From: CSBr16-58 sp051859825
GTDB taxonomy: Bacteria > Bacteroidota > Bacteroidia > Flavobacteriales > Schleiferiaceae
Direction of reading: 5' to 3'
Assembly: GCA_051859825.1 (NCBI GenBank)
Contig: JBHYFA010000050.1
Span: forward strand, 1-21,606
DNA: 21,606 bases
The translations under genes and the position numbers were made by a program. Below the pieces are notes generated by a model. That model was given only the letters and a program-made list of their open reading frames with translations. It had not been told where the DNA came from and made no database searches. This document shows positions 1-6,333 of this stretch, piece after piece. The first letter of the stretch is position 1. Each line of letters begins with the position of its first letter.

Positions 1-1
1 C

Positions 2-163
2 GGGGTAAACATTCCCGGAGGTGAAACGAGTACCACTACGAGCAATTGCTTACGCGATAAAGCCAAGCAGGCCGCCATGCAGACGACTTGGCAAAGCGCC
101 ACCCGCAGCGACGATCCCGATTTGCAGATGGGATACATCATTTATAATTTTCGTATTCGATAA
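2..163 (+). CDS. C-terminal end of a probable TonB-type energy transducer (partial)
   Basis: An open frame enters from the left edge and stops with TAA at 161-163, giving 53 visible residues. The tail has GGETSTTTS, then a short helix-like stretch rich in K, A and Q, and ends in GYIIYNFRIR. That pattern, a glycine followed by an alternating hydrophobic strand (G-x-I-x-Y-x-F), resembles the end of Bacteroidota TonB C-terminal domains. These proteins sit in the inner membrane and contact outer-membrane receptors across the periplasm. Only the tail is visible, so the family call is an inference from a short motif. The gap to thyA is 17 bp, so the two may be cotranscribed. Confidence 0.55.
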   Translation, partial: GVNIPGGETSTTTSNCLRDKAKQAAMQTTWQSATRSDDPDLQMGYIIYNFRIR

Positions 164-180
164 AAATACCAAGTTTCAAT

Positions 181-975
181 ATGCAAGCCTACCACGATTT
201 AATCAAAAGAGTGCTTAGTGAAGGAGTGGAAAAATCCGATAGAACCGGAACCGGAACCATCAGTGTTTTTGGCCACCAAATGAGATTCAATTTACAGGAA
301 GGCTTCCCCTTGGTTACCACTAAAAAGCTGCACCTCCGCTCCATCATACACGAACTATTGTGGTTTTTACAAGGCGATACCAATATTCGCTATCTCAAGG
401 AGAATAAGGTCCGCATTTGGGACGAATGGGCAGACGAAAACGGAAATCTAGGTCCGGTGTATGGCCACCAATGGCGCAGTTGGCCCACCCCCGACGGAAA
501 AAAAATCGACCAAATCACCAACGTGGTCAACAGCATAAAAAACAACCCCGATAGTCGCCGACATATTGTAAGTGCATGGAATGTTGCCGACGTAGATAAC
601 ATGGCGCTTCCTCCTTGTCACACCTTTTTTCAATTTTACGTGGCAAATGGCAAACTTTCCTGTCAGCTCTACCAACGTAGCGCCGACATTTTCTTAGGCG
701 TTCCCTTCAACATCGCTTCTTACGCATTGCTTACCATGATGGTAGCCCAAGTTTGCGACTTAGAAGCAGGCGATTTTGTGCACACCTTCGGCGATGCGCA
801 TATCTATCTCAACCATCTCGATCAGGTGAAACTGCAAATATCACGTGAACTTCGTCCGCTCCCAACCATGAAAATCAATCCCGAAGTAAAAGATATCTTC
901 GGTTTTAGGTATGAGGATTTTACTTTGGAGGGTTATGATCCGCATCCGCATATTAAAGGAGAAGTCGCCGTTTAA
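181..975 (+). CDS. thyA: Thymidylate synthase
   Basis: This enzyme methylates dUMP to dTMP using methylene-tetrahydrofolate, in the cytoplasm. The 264-residue length equals that of E. coli ThyA, and the key residues fall at the same numbers: Arg21, Arg126/Arg127, the nucleophile Cys146 in PPCHTFF, Asp169, Asn177, His207 and Tyr209. The ATG at 181 is supported by this full-length match. No Shine-Dalgarno sequence is visible, as is common in Bacteroidota. Dihydrofolate reductase often follows thyA in this phylum. Here the stop codon abuts a palindromic repeat broken by an IS110 element, and no folA is present in the window. Confidence 0.98.
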   Translation: MQAYHDLIKRVLSEGVEKSDRTGTGTISVFGHQMRFNLQEGFPLVTTKKLHLRSIIHELLWFLQGDTNIRYLKENKVRIWDEWADENGNLGPVYGHQWRSWPTPDGKKIDQITNVVNSIKNNPDSRRHIVSAWNVADVDNMALPPCHTFFQFYVANGKLSCQLYQRSADIFLGVPFNIASYALLTMMVAQVCDLEAGDFVHTFGDAHIYLNHLDQVKLQISRELRPLPTMKINPEVKDIFGFRYEDFTLEGYDPHPHIKGEVAV

Positions 976-995
976 TTAGTGGCTGTCTATAAAGT
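974..995. repeat. Palindromic repeat, outer left arm cut off by IS110
   Basis: This 22-bp piece begins inside the thyA stop codon and reads TTAGTGGCTGTCTATAAAGT. It matches the outer arm of the dispersed palindromic repeat also seen near 5450, 9901, 11775 and 19799. The rest of the same copy continues at 2303, after the IS. Its last seven bases, ATAAAGT (989-995), are the right half of the IS target in IS orientation. Confidence 0.85.
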
Positions 996-1040
996 ATTCT
1001 ATGACCCTCACAAGTCTAAACTGCAGAAGTTATTAACAAT

Positions 1041-2036
1041 TTACGCCGCGTACTTCATTAGATCAACGTAGCCTTGTTTTCTTTTTATAACGGCAAAAAC
1101 TCTAGCTACAATTTTATTTCTAATGATGTTTATTGTGCTCATTTTGTTTTTTCCTTCTGCTATTCTTCGTTCATAGTATTCTTTCATCTCTGGGTTATGC
1201 GTGATAGATGATTTAGCGCATAAGTCCAGTAGTGTTTTTAGTTGTTTATTTGCCAAATTACTTACGCGTGTTTTTCCTCTGACACTGGTTCCTGAAGAAT
1301 TTTCAAAAGGGGCAATTCCACAATATGAATTAAATCTTCGAGCATTTTCAAACTTGGTGAAGTTTTCTGTGTATGCAATAAAGAATATTGCAGTTACCTT
1401 TCCAACACCTTTGATTGTCAATATCAAGTCGAAATTTTTTTTCATTTCAGGACTTTTTTTTATGACTTCAATTAACTCTTTTTCAATAACATCAATCTCA
1501 TTGTCTAAAGCAGAAATCAATCTTTCTTGGATTTTGAAGAGTTCTTTTGCGTCTTCTTTAGAAAGAATCCTTTTTTGCTCTTTGAGAGATGTCTTGTATC
1601 CTGATCTTTGTTTGACTAGTCGATCTCGAAGCGATAGTAGCCTTTTAAGGTTTTCTATATCCTTACTGCTAAGCTTAGAAGGTTGGATTTCATCACGCAA
1701 TCTGTATGCATATTGCGCGATTTTTGAAGCATCCTTCTTATCATTTTTACCCCTAGCCATTCCCAGAGAACGCTTAATCTCTAAACCTGGAACCATGCAA
1801 AATGCAAGTGCTTTTTCCGTTAAAACAACAGCCATTTGATGAGAATACAAGCCCGTGTGTTCAAAGACGAATATCACATTCTCTTTTTGATGTGTGGTAT
1901 TCTTAAAAACCCAAGATATCATTTCTGATATCCCTTTTTTGCTGTTTTTAAAGCTTTGGTAAGCTTTAGATGTGTGCACTACAACATCAAATGTCAATTT
2001 ACTGATGTCAATGCCGATGGTTTCTTTGATTTTCAT
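1041..2036 (-). CDS. IS110-family transposase (DEDD recombinase)
   Basis: This 331-residue protein is close to the length of IS621 recombinase (about 326). The N-terminal RuvC-like domain shows the DEDD set: Asp10 in GIDIS, Glu59 in FEHTGLYS, and Asp99 and Asp102 in KNDKKDASK. A coiled-coil-like stretch spans about 125-195. The C-terminal Tnp domain has a helix-hairpin-helix-like TIKGVGKVTA (about 207-216) and the motif CGIAPFENSSGTSVRG, in which Ser248 is the likely catalytic serine. No frameshift or internal stop is seen, so it looks intact. Family members recombine DNA using a bridge RNA made from the element's own non-coding end, and that RNA can be read here just upstream. Confidence 0.96.
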   Translation of the reverse strand: MKIKETIGIDISKLTFDVVVHTSKAYQSFKNSKKGISEMISWVFKNTTHQKENVIFVFEHTGLYSHQMAVVLTEKALAFCMVPGLEIKRSLGMARGKNDKKDASKIAQYAYRLRDEIQPSKLSSKDIENLKRLLSLRDRLVKQRSGYKTSLKEQKRILSKEDAKELFKIQERLISALDNEIDVIEKELIEVIKKSPEMKKNFDLILTIKGVGKVTAIFFIAYTENFTKFENARRFNSYCGIAPFENSSGTSVRGKTRVSNLANKQLKTLLDLCAKSSITHNPEMKEYYERRIAEGKNKMSTINIIRNKIVARVFAVIKRKQGYVDLMKYAA

Positions 2037-2049
2037 AACTTTGTAAAGT

Positions 2050-2240
2050 TTAAAATGGTTACGTAGACTAAGACCTTTAAAAGGTAGATTCTAAAATTCT
2101 ATATGGTCCTAGTAACCGGTTAATAAAAGAATGGGGACTAATACTTTATTTAGACCTTTTTTGTCTTTGTCCGATACAAGTTCACCCCATTCTTTTTTTT
2201 ATTCACAAATATTGAAAGTTTTGAGTCTCCCCCAAACCCC
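2050..2240 (-). ncRNA. Predicted IS110 bridge RNA
   Basis: Read on the minus strand, the region upstream of the transposase has three parts. A weak 5' hairpin lies near 2216-2238. The target-binding loop is closed by a perfect stem, AAAGAATGGGG (2184-2194) with CCCCATTCTTT (2126-2136). Its 5' side carries TATCGGAC (2169-2176), identical to the left target half. Its 3' side carries ATAAAGT (2143-2149), the reverse complement of the right half. The donor-binding loop is closed by GGTTAC (2112-2117) and GTAACC (2057-2062). It carries ATAGAAT (2096-2102), identical to the IS right end, and TAAAGGT (2073-2079), complementary to the IS left end. The order left guide, right guide in each loop is that of the IS621 bridge RNA. 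The exact RNA ends are not determined. Confidence 0.85.
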
Positions 2241-2302
2241 CTCTTTTCAACAACACTATCAACATCTATTGTTAATTATTTAATTAGAATACAAATCTAA
2301 AG

Positions 2303-2419
2303 GTCCGATAGCTTCGTTATGCTCAGTCTTAAATTTAGTCATCCCGACAAAGTCTTGTCGGGACTCCTAAATTTCAGACTTTCGCAAGCCTCGCTCTCGA
2401 ACTTTCTAGAGCAGCCACT
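2303..2419. repeat. Palindromic repeat, remainder of the copy interrupted by IS110
   Basis: This stretch holds the inner left arm, a tip hairpin and the full right arm of a long imperfect palindrome. The tip is CCCGACAA-AGTC-TTGTCGGG. The right arm ends in GAGCAGCCACT, which pairs with AGTGGCTG at 978-985, now about 1.3 kb away across the IS. The left start GTCCGATA (2303-2310) is the left half of the IS target. Without the IS the palindrome would be about 140 bp. Confidence 0.85.
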
Positions 2420-2420
2420 T

Positions 2421-2480
2421 TGACTTTATGGACAAGCACTAATTATTGGCTGTATATAAAGATAACTTCGTTATCGCAAT
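2421..2480. repeat. Degenerate outer arms of further palindromic repeat copies
   Basis: The segment 2421-2439 (GACTTTATGGACAAGCACT) resembles a right arm. The segment 2442-2480 (TTGGCTGTATATAAAG, then a GATAAC-TTC-GTTATC mini-hairpin) resembles a left arm. The second piece overlaps the last three codons and the stop of the minus-strand gene that ends at 2471, so the repeat supplies the end of that coding region. Confidence 0.6.
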
Positions 2481-5371
2481 AGATTCAACGTACCAGTTTT
2501 ATCAACCTGTTCATTATTAGGCAAGCGAATGATAATTCGGTAAATGTAGGTTCCTATTGGTGCTGGTGTTCCTTTAAATTGACCATCCCACGGAACGCCC
2601 TGATTGGTAAAGTAAATTTCTTGCCCCCAGCGATTAAAAATTCGCATTTCGTAATTTCCGGGAAAATCCCCCACCGGACCAAAAAAATCATTCAGGCCAT
2701 CATTGTTGGGCGTGAAGGAATTAGGAAAATAAATATTACTGGAAGAGTAGGGATTACACAAACCAAAGTCTATGGTCAAATCGAGGAAGAGGATACTGTC
2801 GCAACCATGCATATTGGTGAAATATTGTTCATAAACACCTGAAGTGGTATAACGCTCTCCGTTTAAGATGTAATACTCACATTCCGAGCGGACTATTGTA
2901 TCGTAGGAAGGTTGGAGAATATCCAAGAGTATAGTCAACGTACTGTCGCAACCACTGGCAGTTGTAAAGGTTTGATCATATACTCCCGACTCGGTGTAGG
3001 TGAATCCGTTTAGGGTAAATTCTTCACAATGAGCCTCAACAATGGTGTCGAAAGCATTCTCGTATCTCGTTAGATGAAATACAACAACACTATCACAGCC
3101 CTCGCTATTTGTAAGGACTTGGGTGTATGTGCCGGTAGAATCAAAAACATCTCCATTGAGAGAAATGCTTTCGCAAAAGTCTAAGCTCAGAGTATCGTAT
3201 GTTCTGGTACATCCAGGGCCTAATTTTACCAAGAAAGCATCCGAATCTCCGCCAAAAACAGTTTGATGACCACCAGTTTTAATTCCGGGTGAAGCGGTTT
3301 GTCCACAGAAATACACATTTGAACTGCTATCAGTTACGATACAAAGAGGGGTATCAAAATTTGATCCACCATAGTACCTTGCCCAAATACCGATACCATT
3401 TGAATCAAATTTAGCAATATACCCATCATTGATATTTGAAGCTGCTGGTTTGACATTAAATGAAGTATTGAAGGCTATTCCGGAATCCGATCTGGTAACC
3501 CCTGACAAGTAAATATTGGAAAAAGCATCCGTTGTAACCCCTGTATATCTCTCAAAAATATTACCCCCAAAATACGTTCCCCACTGCCTCACACCCAATG
3601 CATCAAATTTTACGACATAAGAATTTATATTTCCAGACAACTGATTTTGAAAGCCCTGAAAAGCAATTCCGTTTTGCGAATTAGTTATTCCTGCTAACAA
3701 TACATTACCCGAATTATCGGTTTCGCAAGATACACCTCTATCTCCACCGCTTCCTCCATAATACGTACCCCATATCCTCTGTCCTAAAGAGTCAAATTTT
3801 ACTAAAAAAGCATCTACACCGCCGTTATGTGAATTGTCATGACCATTGAAAGCAATGCCAGTAGAAGAAAGTGTAGATCCTGCAAGAAAAATATTCCCCT
3901 CAAAATCAGTGGCAACATTTCCTAATGTCGTTAAAGAGCTATTCTCATTATGCGGCCCACCATAATAGGTTGCCCAAATCCGTGTTCCATTTGAATTAAA
4001 CTTTACCAAAAACGCATCAGAACTCCCTCCCCCAAAGCTATTTTGAAATCCTAGGTGAGATATTCCATTGAAGGAATTGGTAGCACCGGCTAGATAAACA
4101 TTGTCAAACAAATCAACACATACTCCGGTAACTGTTTCATCTTTATTTCCCCCATAATAAGTACCCCATTGTCTGACTCCATTTTCGTCAAATTTTACTA
4201 GAAATGCATCGTGATAAGATGGCACACCCGAATTAAATCTAGAATTTTGATGTCCTTGAAAAGCTATATTTTGATCTGAATTGGTATAACCAGCGAGATA
4301 AACATTATTACCGTTATCCGTTGCACATGCCAAAGCTCTATCTTCACGCACACCTCCATAATACGTAGCCCACAGCCTCGTACCATTTTGGTCAAACTTC
4401 ACCAAATAGGCATCTACATCACTAAGAATATGTGGAGCGTTTTGATGACCACCATAGGCAATAGCATTGGTAGAATTCGTAACTCCGGAAAGATACACAT
4501 TTTGATTTTGATCTACAGTAGTTGAAAGGCTAGTCTCCCATTCACTACCACCATAATACGTACTCCAGATTACCGGCGGATCTATGGTGAGCTTTTGATC
4601 GAGATTGTACGCGTCCAAGGCAAACCTAACTTGATTTTCTTTTAAAACATACCGAGATTGCACCGGAGAATCTGCCTGAAAAGAAACAGGTGCTTTATCT
4701 ATAAACTCGCCTAAAGAACACAAGCGCACCAAATTCCCATCTTTGTCCAAATAAATGCTATCTTGATACACGTATTCCAAAACTATTTGCTCCGGATCGC
4801 CGCCGGGATGCACCACAAAATCATACTTTACCCCGTTTTCATTGACGTAAATCTCCCAATCTATATTGGGGTAAATATCGCGAAACACCACACGTTGGTA
4901 GTAATGAACATTCAGTGCATCGTGGGTATAGAAATGAAAAAAGTCGTTACTCTTTCCAAAAGTTTGAATTTCAGAATGGGGATTTGCTCCTACCAGCTTC
5001 AAATCCATCCTAAAAGTTTCGGTAGCAACGGGAGCTTTATTCAACATGTCAAAAAGAAAATCATCTTCATCGTCCTCTTGTTGATCTTCTTCGATTTCCT
5101 GATGATTAATTTGGTAGGCCAAACCACCATCGTTCAGAACAAAAACCCGAACATTATTATTTCTAAACATATAAGCAACCTCCTCAGCTGGCTCCCGGTT
5201 GGTAAATGTTATTTGTCCTTTATTTTCTAAAAATCCTTGAAAGGTTGATGCCGCACCCAACTTTCCTCCAATAGAATCTTGTGCATCAAAACATCTTCCT
5301 TCTTGCACAAAAGAAATGAAAATGATGATAAACAATACCTTAAGGAAGGTTGTGAATACAGGTCTTTTCAT
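2471..5371 (-). CDS. Secreted SBBP-repeat protein with T9SS type B sorting domain
   Basis: This is a 966-residue exported protein. A signal peptide (Lys-Arg, then a hydrophobic core, about residues 1-30) is followed by an N-terminal domain of about 240 residues with an acidic patch near residue 95 (EEDQQEDDEDD). Seven repeats of about 60-65 residues follow, each with W-x-x-Y-[YF]-GG near its start and NVYLAG-like and DAFLVKFD-like strands, which is the SBBP beta-propeller pattern. Next come three Cys-containing repeats of about 45 residues (NG-x-x-Y-x-x-SG-x-Y and GCDS). The last 95 residues match the gliding motility-associated C-terminal domain (FPNSFTPNNDGLNDFF, FNRWGQEIY, GTYIYRI). The start is the ATG at 5371; a TTG one codon upstream is less likely. 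The ligand or surface role cannot be read from sequence. Confidence 0.93.
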   Translation of the reverse strand: MKRPVFTTFLKVLFIIIFISFVQEGRCFDAQDSIGGKLGAASTFQGFLENKGQITFTNREPAEEVAYMFRNNNVRVFVLNDGGLAYQINHQEIEEDQQEDDEDDFLFDMLNKAPVATETFRMDLKLVGANPHSEIQTFGKSNDFFHFYTHDALNVHYYQRVVFRDIYPNIDWEIYVNENGVKYDFVVHPGGDPEQIVLEYVYQDSIYLDKDGNLVRLCSLGEFIDKAPVSFQADSPVQSRYVLKENQVRFALDAYNLDQKLTIDPPVIWSTYYGGSEWETSLSTTVDQNQNVYLSGVTNSTNAIAYGGHQNAPHILSDVDAYLVKFDQNGTRLWATYYGGVREDRALACATDNGNNVYLAGYTNSDQNIAFQGHQNSRFNSGVPSYHDAFLVKFDENGVRQWGTYYGGNKDETVTGVCVDLFDNVYLAGATNSFNGISHLGFQNSFGGGSSDAFLVKFNSNGTRIWATYYGGPHNENSSLTTLGNVATDFEGNIFLAGSTLSSTGIAFNGHDNSHNGGVDAFLVKFDSLGQRIWGTYYGGSGGDRGVSCETDNSGNVLLAGITNSQNGIAFQGFQNQLSGNINSYVVKFDALGVRQWGTYFGGNIFERYTGVTTDAFSNIYLSGVTRSDSGIAFNTSFNVKPAASNINDGYIAKFDSNGIGIWARYYGGSNFDTPLCIVTDSSSNVYFCGQTASPGIKTGGHQTVFGGDSDAFLVKLGPGCTRTYDTLSLDFCESISLNGDVFDSTGTYTQVLTNSEGCDSVVVFHLTRYENAFDTIVEAHCEEFTLNGFTYTESGVYDQTFTTASGCDSTLTILLDILQPSYDTIVRSECEYYILNGERYTTSGVYEQYFTNMHGCDSILFLDLTIDFGLCNPYSSSNIYFPNSFTPNNDGLNDFFGPVGDFPGNYEMRIFNRWGQEIYFTNQGVPWDGQFKGTPAPIGTYIYRIIIRLPNNEQVDKTGTLNLLR

Positions 5372-5449
5372 CAAAAAATAAACAGGTTTATTAGAAAATG
5401 CTAATTTAAGGAATATCTCTTAAAGGAGGAGGGGGGTTGAATTACAATT

Positions 5450-5491
5450 TATTAGTGGCTGTCTATAAAGTCCGATGACGGCGATATACTC
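5450..5491. repeat. Palindromic repeat, single arm
   Basis: The sequence TTAGTGGCTGTCTATAAAGT then CCGATGACGGCGATATACTCGG matches the outer and middle left arm of the repeat family; no pairing right arm is visible. It lies between lptB (minus strand, ending at 5515) and the start of the SBBP gene. The bases ATAAAGTCCGATG (5465-5477) match 12 of 13 positions of the IS110 target, so this is a near-cognate empty site. Confidence 0.75.
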
Positions 5492-5520
5492 GGTAAAAAA
5501 CCATAACAGTTGTTTTACTC
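5492..5520 (-). terminator. Possible terminator at the end of lptB
   Basis: On the minus strand, GTAAAA and TTTTAC can pair around a short imperfect stem, with a run of six T's on the 3' side. The lptB stop codon lies in the stem. The stem is weak and A/T-rich, so this is tentative. Confidence 0.3.
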
Positions 5521-6252
5521 GGCCTTTGGTTTTCTCAATTCAAAGTTCTTCCCTAGATACACTTTCCTTACTTGCTCGTCGTTGGCGAGGGTTTCCGCGG
5601 AACCGGATTTAAGGATATTGCCTTCAAACATCAAATATGTACGATCGGTGATAGCGAGGGTTTCCTGCACGTTATGGTCGGTGATAAGAATACCGATATT
5701 TTTCTTTTTCAAGCCGGCAACTATACTCTGAATGTCTTCCACCGCAATGGGGTCAACACCGGCGAAGGGCTCATCGAGGAGGATGAAAGACGGATCAACT
5801 GCAAGGGCGCGTGCAATTTCCGTACGGCGTCGCTCACCTCCGGAAAGTAAATCACCCCGATTGGTGCGGATGTGCTGCAAACTAAACTCATCGAGCAGTA
5901 CTTCGAGCTTATCGCGCTGTTCGGCCTTACTAAGCTTGGTCATTTCCAGTACGGCCTTAATATTATCCTCCACACTCAACTTGCGAAATACCGAGGCTTC
6001 TTGCGCCAAATAACCAATACCCTTTTGCGCACGACGAAACATGGGGTCACCGGTAATATCGTCGTCATCGAGCAAAACCTTGCCCTCCGTAGGACGCACC
6101 AAGCCCACACACATGTAGAAAGAAGTGGTTTTTCCAGCACCATTAGGCCCTAAAAGTCCAACAATCTCACCCTTATTTACCTCGAAAGAAACGCCCTTAA
6201 CCACGGCTCTACCGCGATAGCGTTTGATAAGATTAACAGCCTGCAACTTCAT
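5515..6252 (-). CDS. lptB: LPS export ABC transporter ATP-binding protein LptB
   Basis: LptB is the cytoplasmic ATPase of the LptBFG complex, which extracts lipopolysaccharide from the inner membrane for transport to the cell surface. The 245 residues show Walker A GPNGAGKT (35-42), Q-loop Gln84 in YLAQEASVF, signature LSGGE (136-140), Walker B FILLDEPFAGVDP with Asp160 and Glu161, and switch His193 in TDHNV. The sequences YLAQEASVFRKLSVEDN and ERRRTEIARAL are typical of LptB rather than of other ABC ATPases. The ATG at 6252 gives the usual N-terminus. It is divergent from the MsbA-like gene, and no lptF or lptG is in the window. Confidence 0.95.
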   Translation of the reverse strand: MKLQAVNLIKRYRGRAVVKGVSFEVNKGEIVGLLGPNGAGKTTSFYMCVGLVRPTEGKVLLDDDDITGDPMFRRAQKGIGYLAQEASVFRKLSVEDNIKAVLEMTKLSKAEQRDKLEVLLDEFSLQHIRTNRGDLLSGGERRRTEIARALAVDPSFILLDEPFAGVDPIAVEDIQSIVAGLKKKNIGILITDHNVQETLAITDRTYLMFEGNILKSGSAETLANDEQVRKVYLGKNFELRKPKAE

Positions 6253-6257
6253 GGCGT

Positions 6258-6265
6258 CAAAAGTA
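6258..6265 (-). promoter_or_regulatory. Candidate -7 box for lptB
   Basis: On the minus strand TACTTTTG fits TAnnTTTG and lies five bases before the lptB ATG. Transcription from it would start at or next to the start codon, giving a leaderless or nearly leaderless mRNA. No well-spaced TTG box is found, so support is moderate at best. Confidence 0.35.
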
Positions 6266-6275
6266 CATTATAAAG

Positions 6276-6306
6276 TTGAACGATGGGTCTGAACAATGTA
6301 CCTTTG
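6276..6306 (+). promoter_or_regulatory. Bacteroidota promoter for the MsbA-like gene
   Basis: TTG (6276-6278) and TACCTTTG (6299-6306) are separated by 20 bp, matching the TTG-N17-23-TAnnTTTG pattern. The predicted transcript start near 6312 leaves a leader of about 20 nt before the ATG at 6334. An in-frame ATG at 6283 lies between the two boxes and would not be in this transcript. Confidence 0.7.
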
Positions 6307-6333
6307 CCGGCGTTTTTACCAGACATTAGCAGA

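Larger units (their letters stand above)
996..2302 (-). mobile_element. IS110-family insertion sequence, about 1.31 kb
   Basis: The element holds one transposase gene on the minus strand, a 46-bp non-coding end at 996-1040 and a 266-bp non-coding end at 2037-2302. The ends are placed by comparison with uninterrupted repeat copies (ATAAAGT joined to CCGATA at 5465, and variants at 11787 and 19811). The left flank ends in GT (994-995) and the right flank starts with GT (2303-2304), so one 2-bp core appears at each junction. There are no obvious terminal inverted repeats and no longer target duplication, as expected for IS110. The long non-coding end lies upstream of the transposase, which places it in the IS110 group rather than the IS1111 group, where the long end is downstream. 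Confidence 0.9.

Noticed and set aside
21..218. Open frame starting near the left edge and overlapping thyA
   Set aside because: It overlaps both the TonB-like tail and the thyA start in other frames and has no coding features. The frame ending at 163 has a recognisable tail.
1201..1839. Long open frame on the + strand opposite the IS110 transposase
   Set aside because: It is antisense to a full-length transposase with conserved catalytic residues, and its translation has no recognisable family features.
991..2304. Target-site duplication longer than 2 bp around the IS
   Set aside because: The flanks share only GT (994-995 and 2303-2304) beyond chance. Uninterrupted repeat copies show a simple split at that point, as expected for IS110.
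6283..6333. Longer N-terminus for the ABC exporter from ATG 6283
   Set aside because: This ATG lies between the TTG and TACCTTTG boxes of the likely promoter, upstream of the predicted transcript start.
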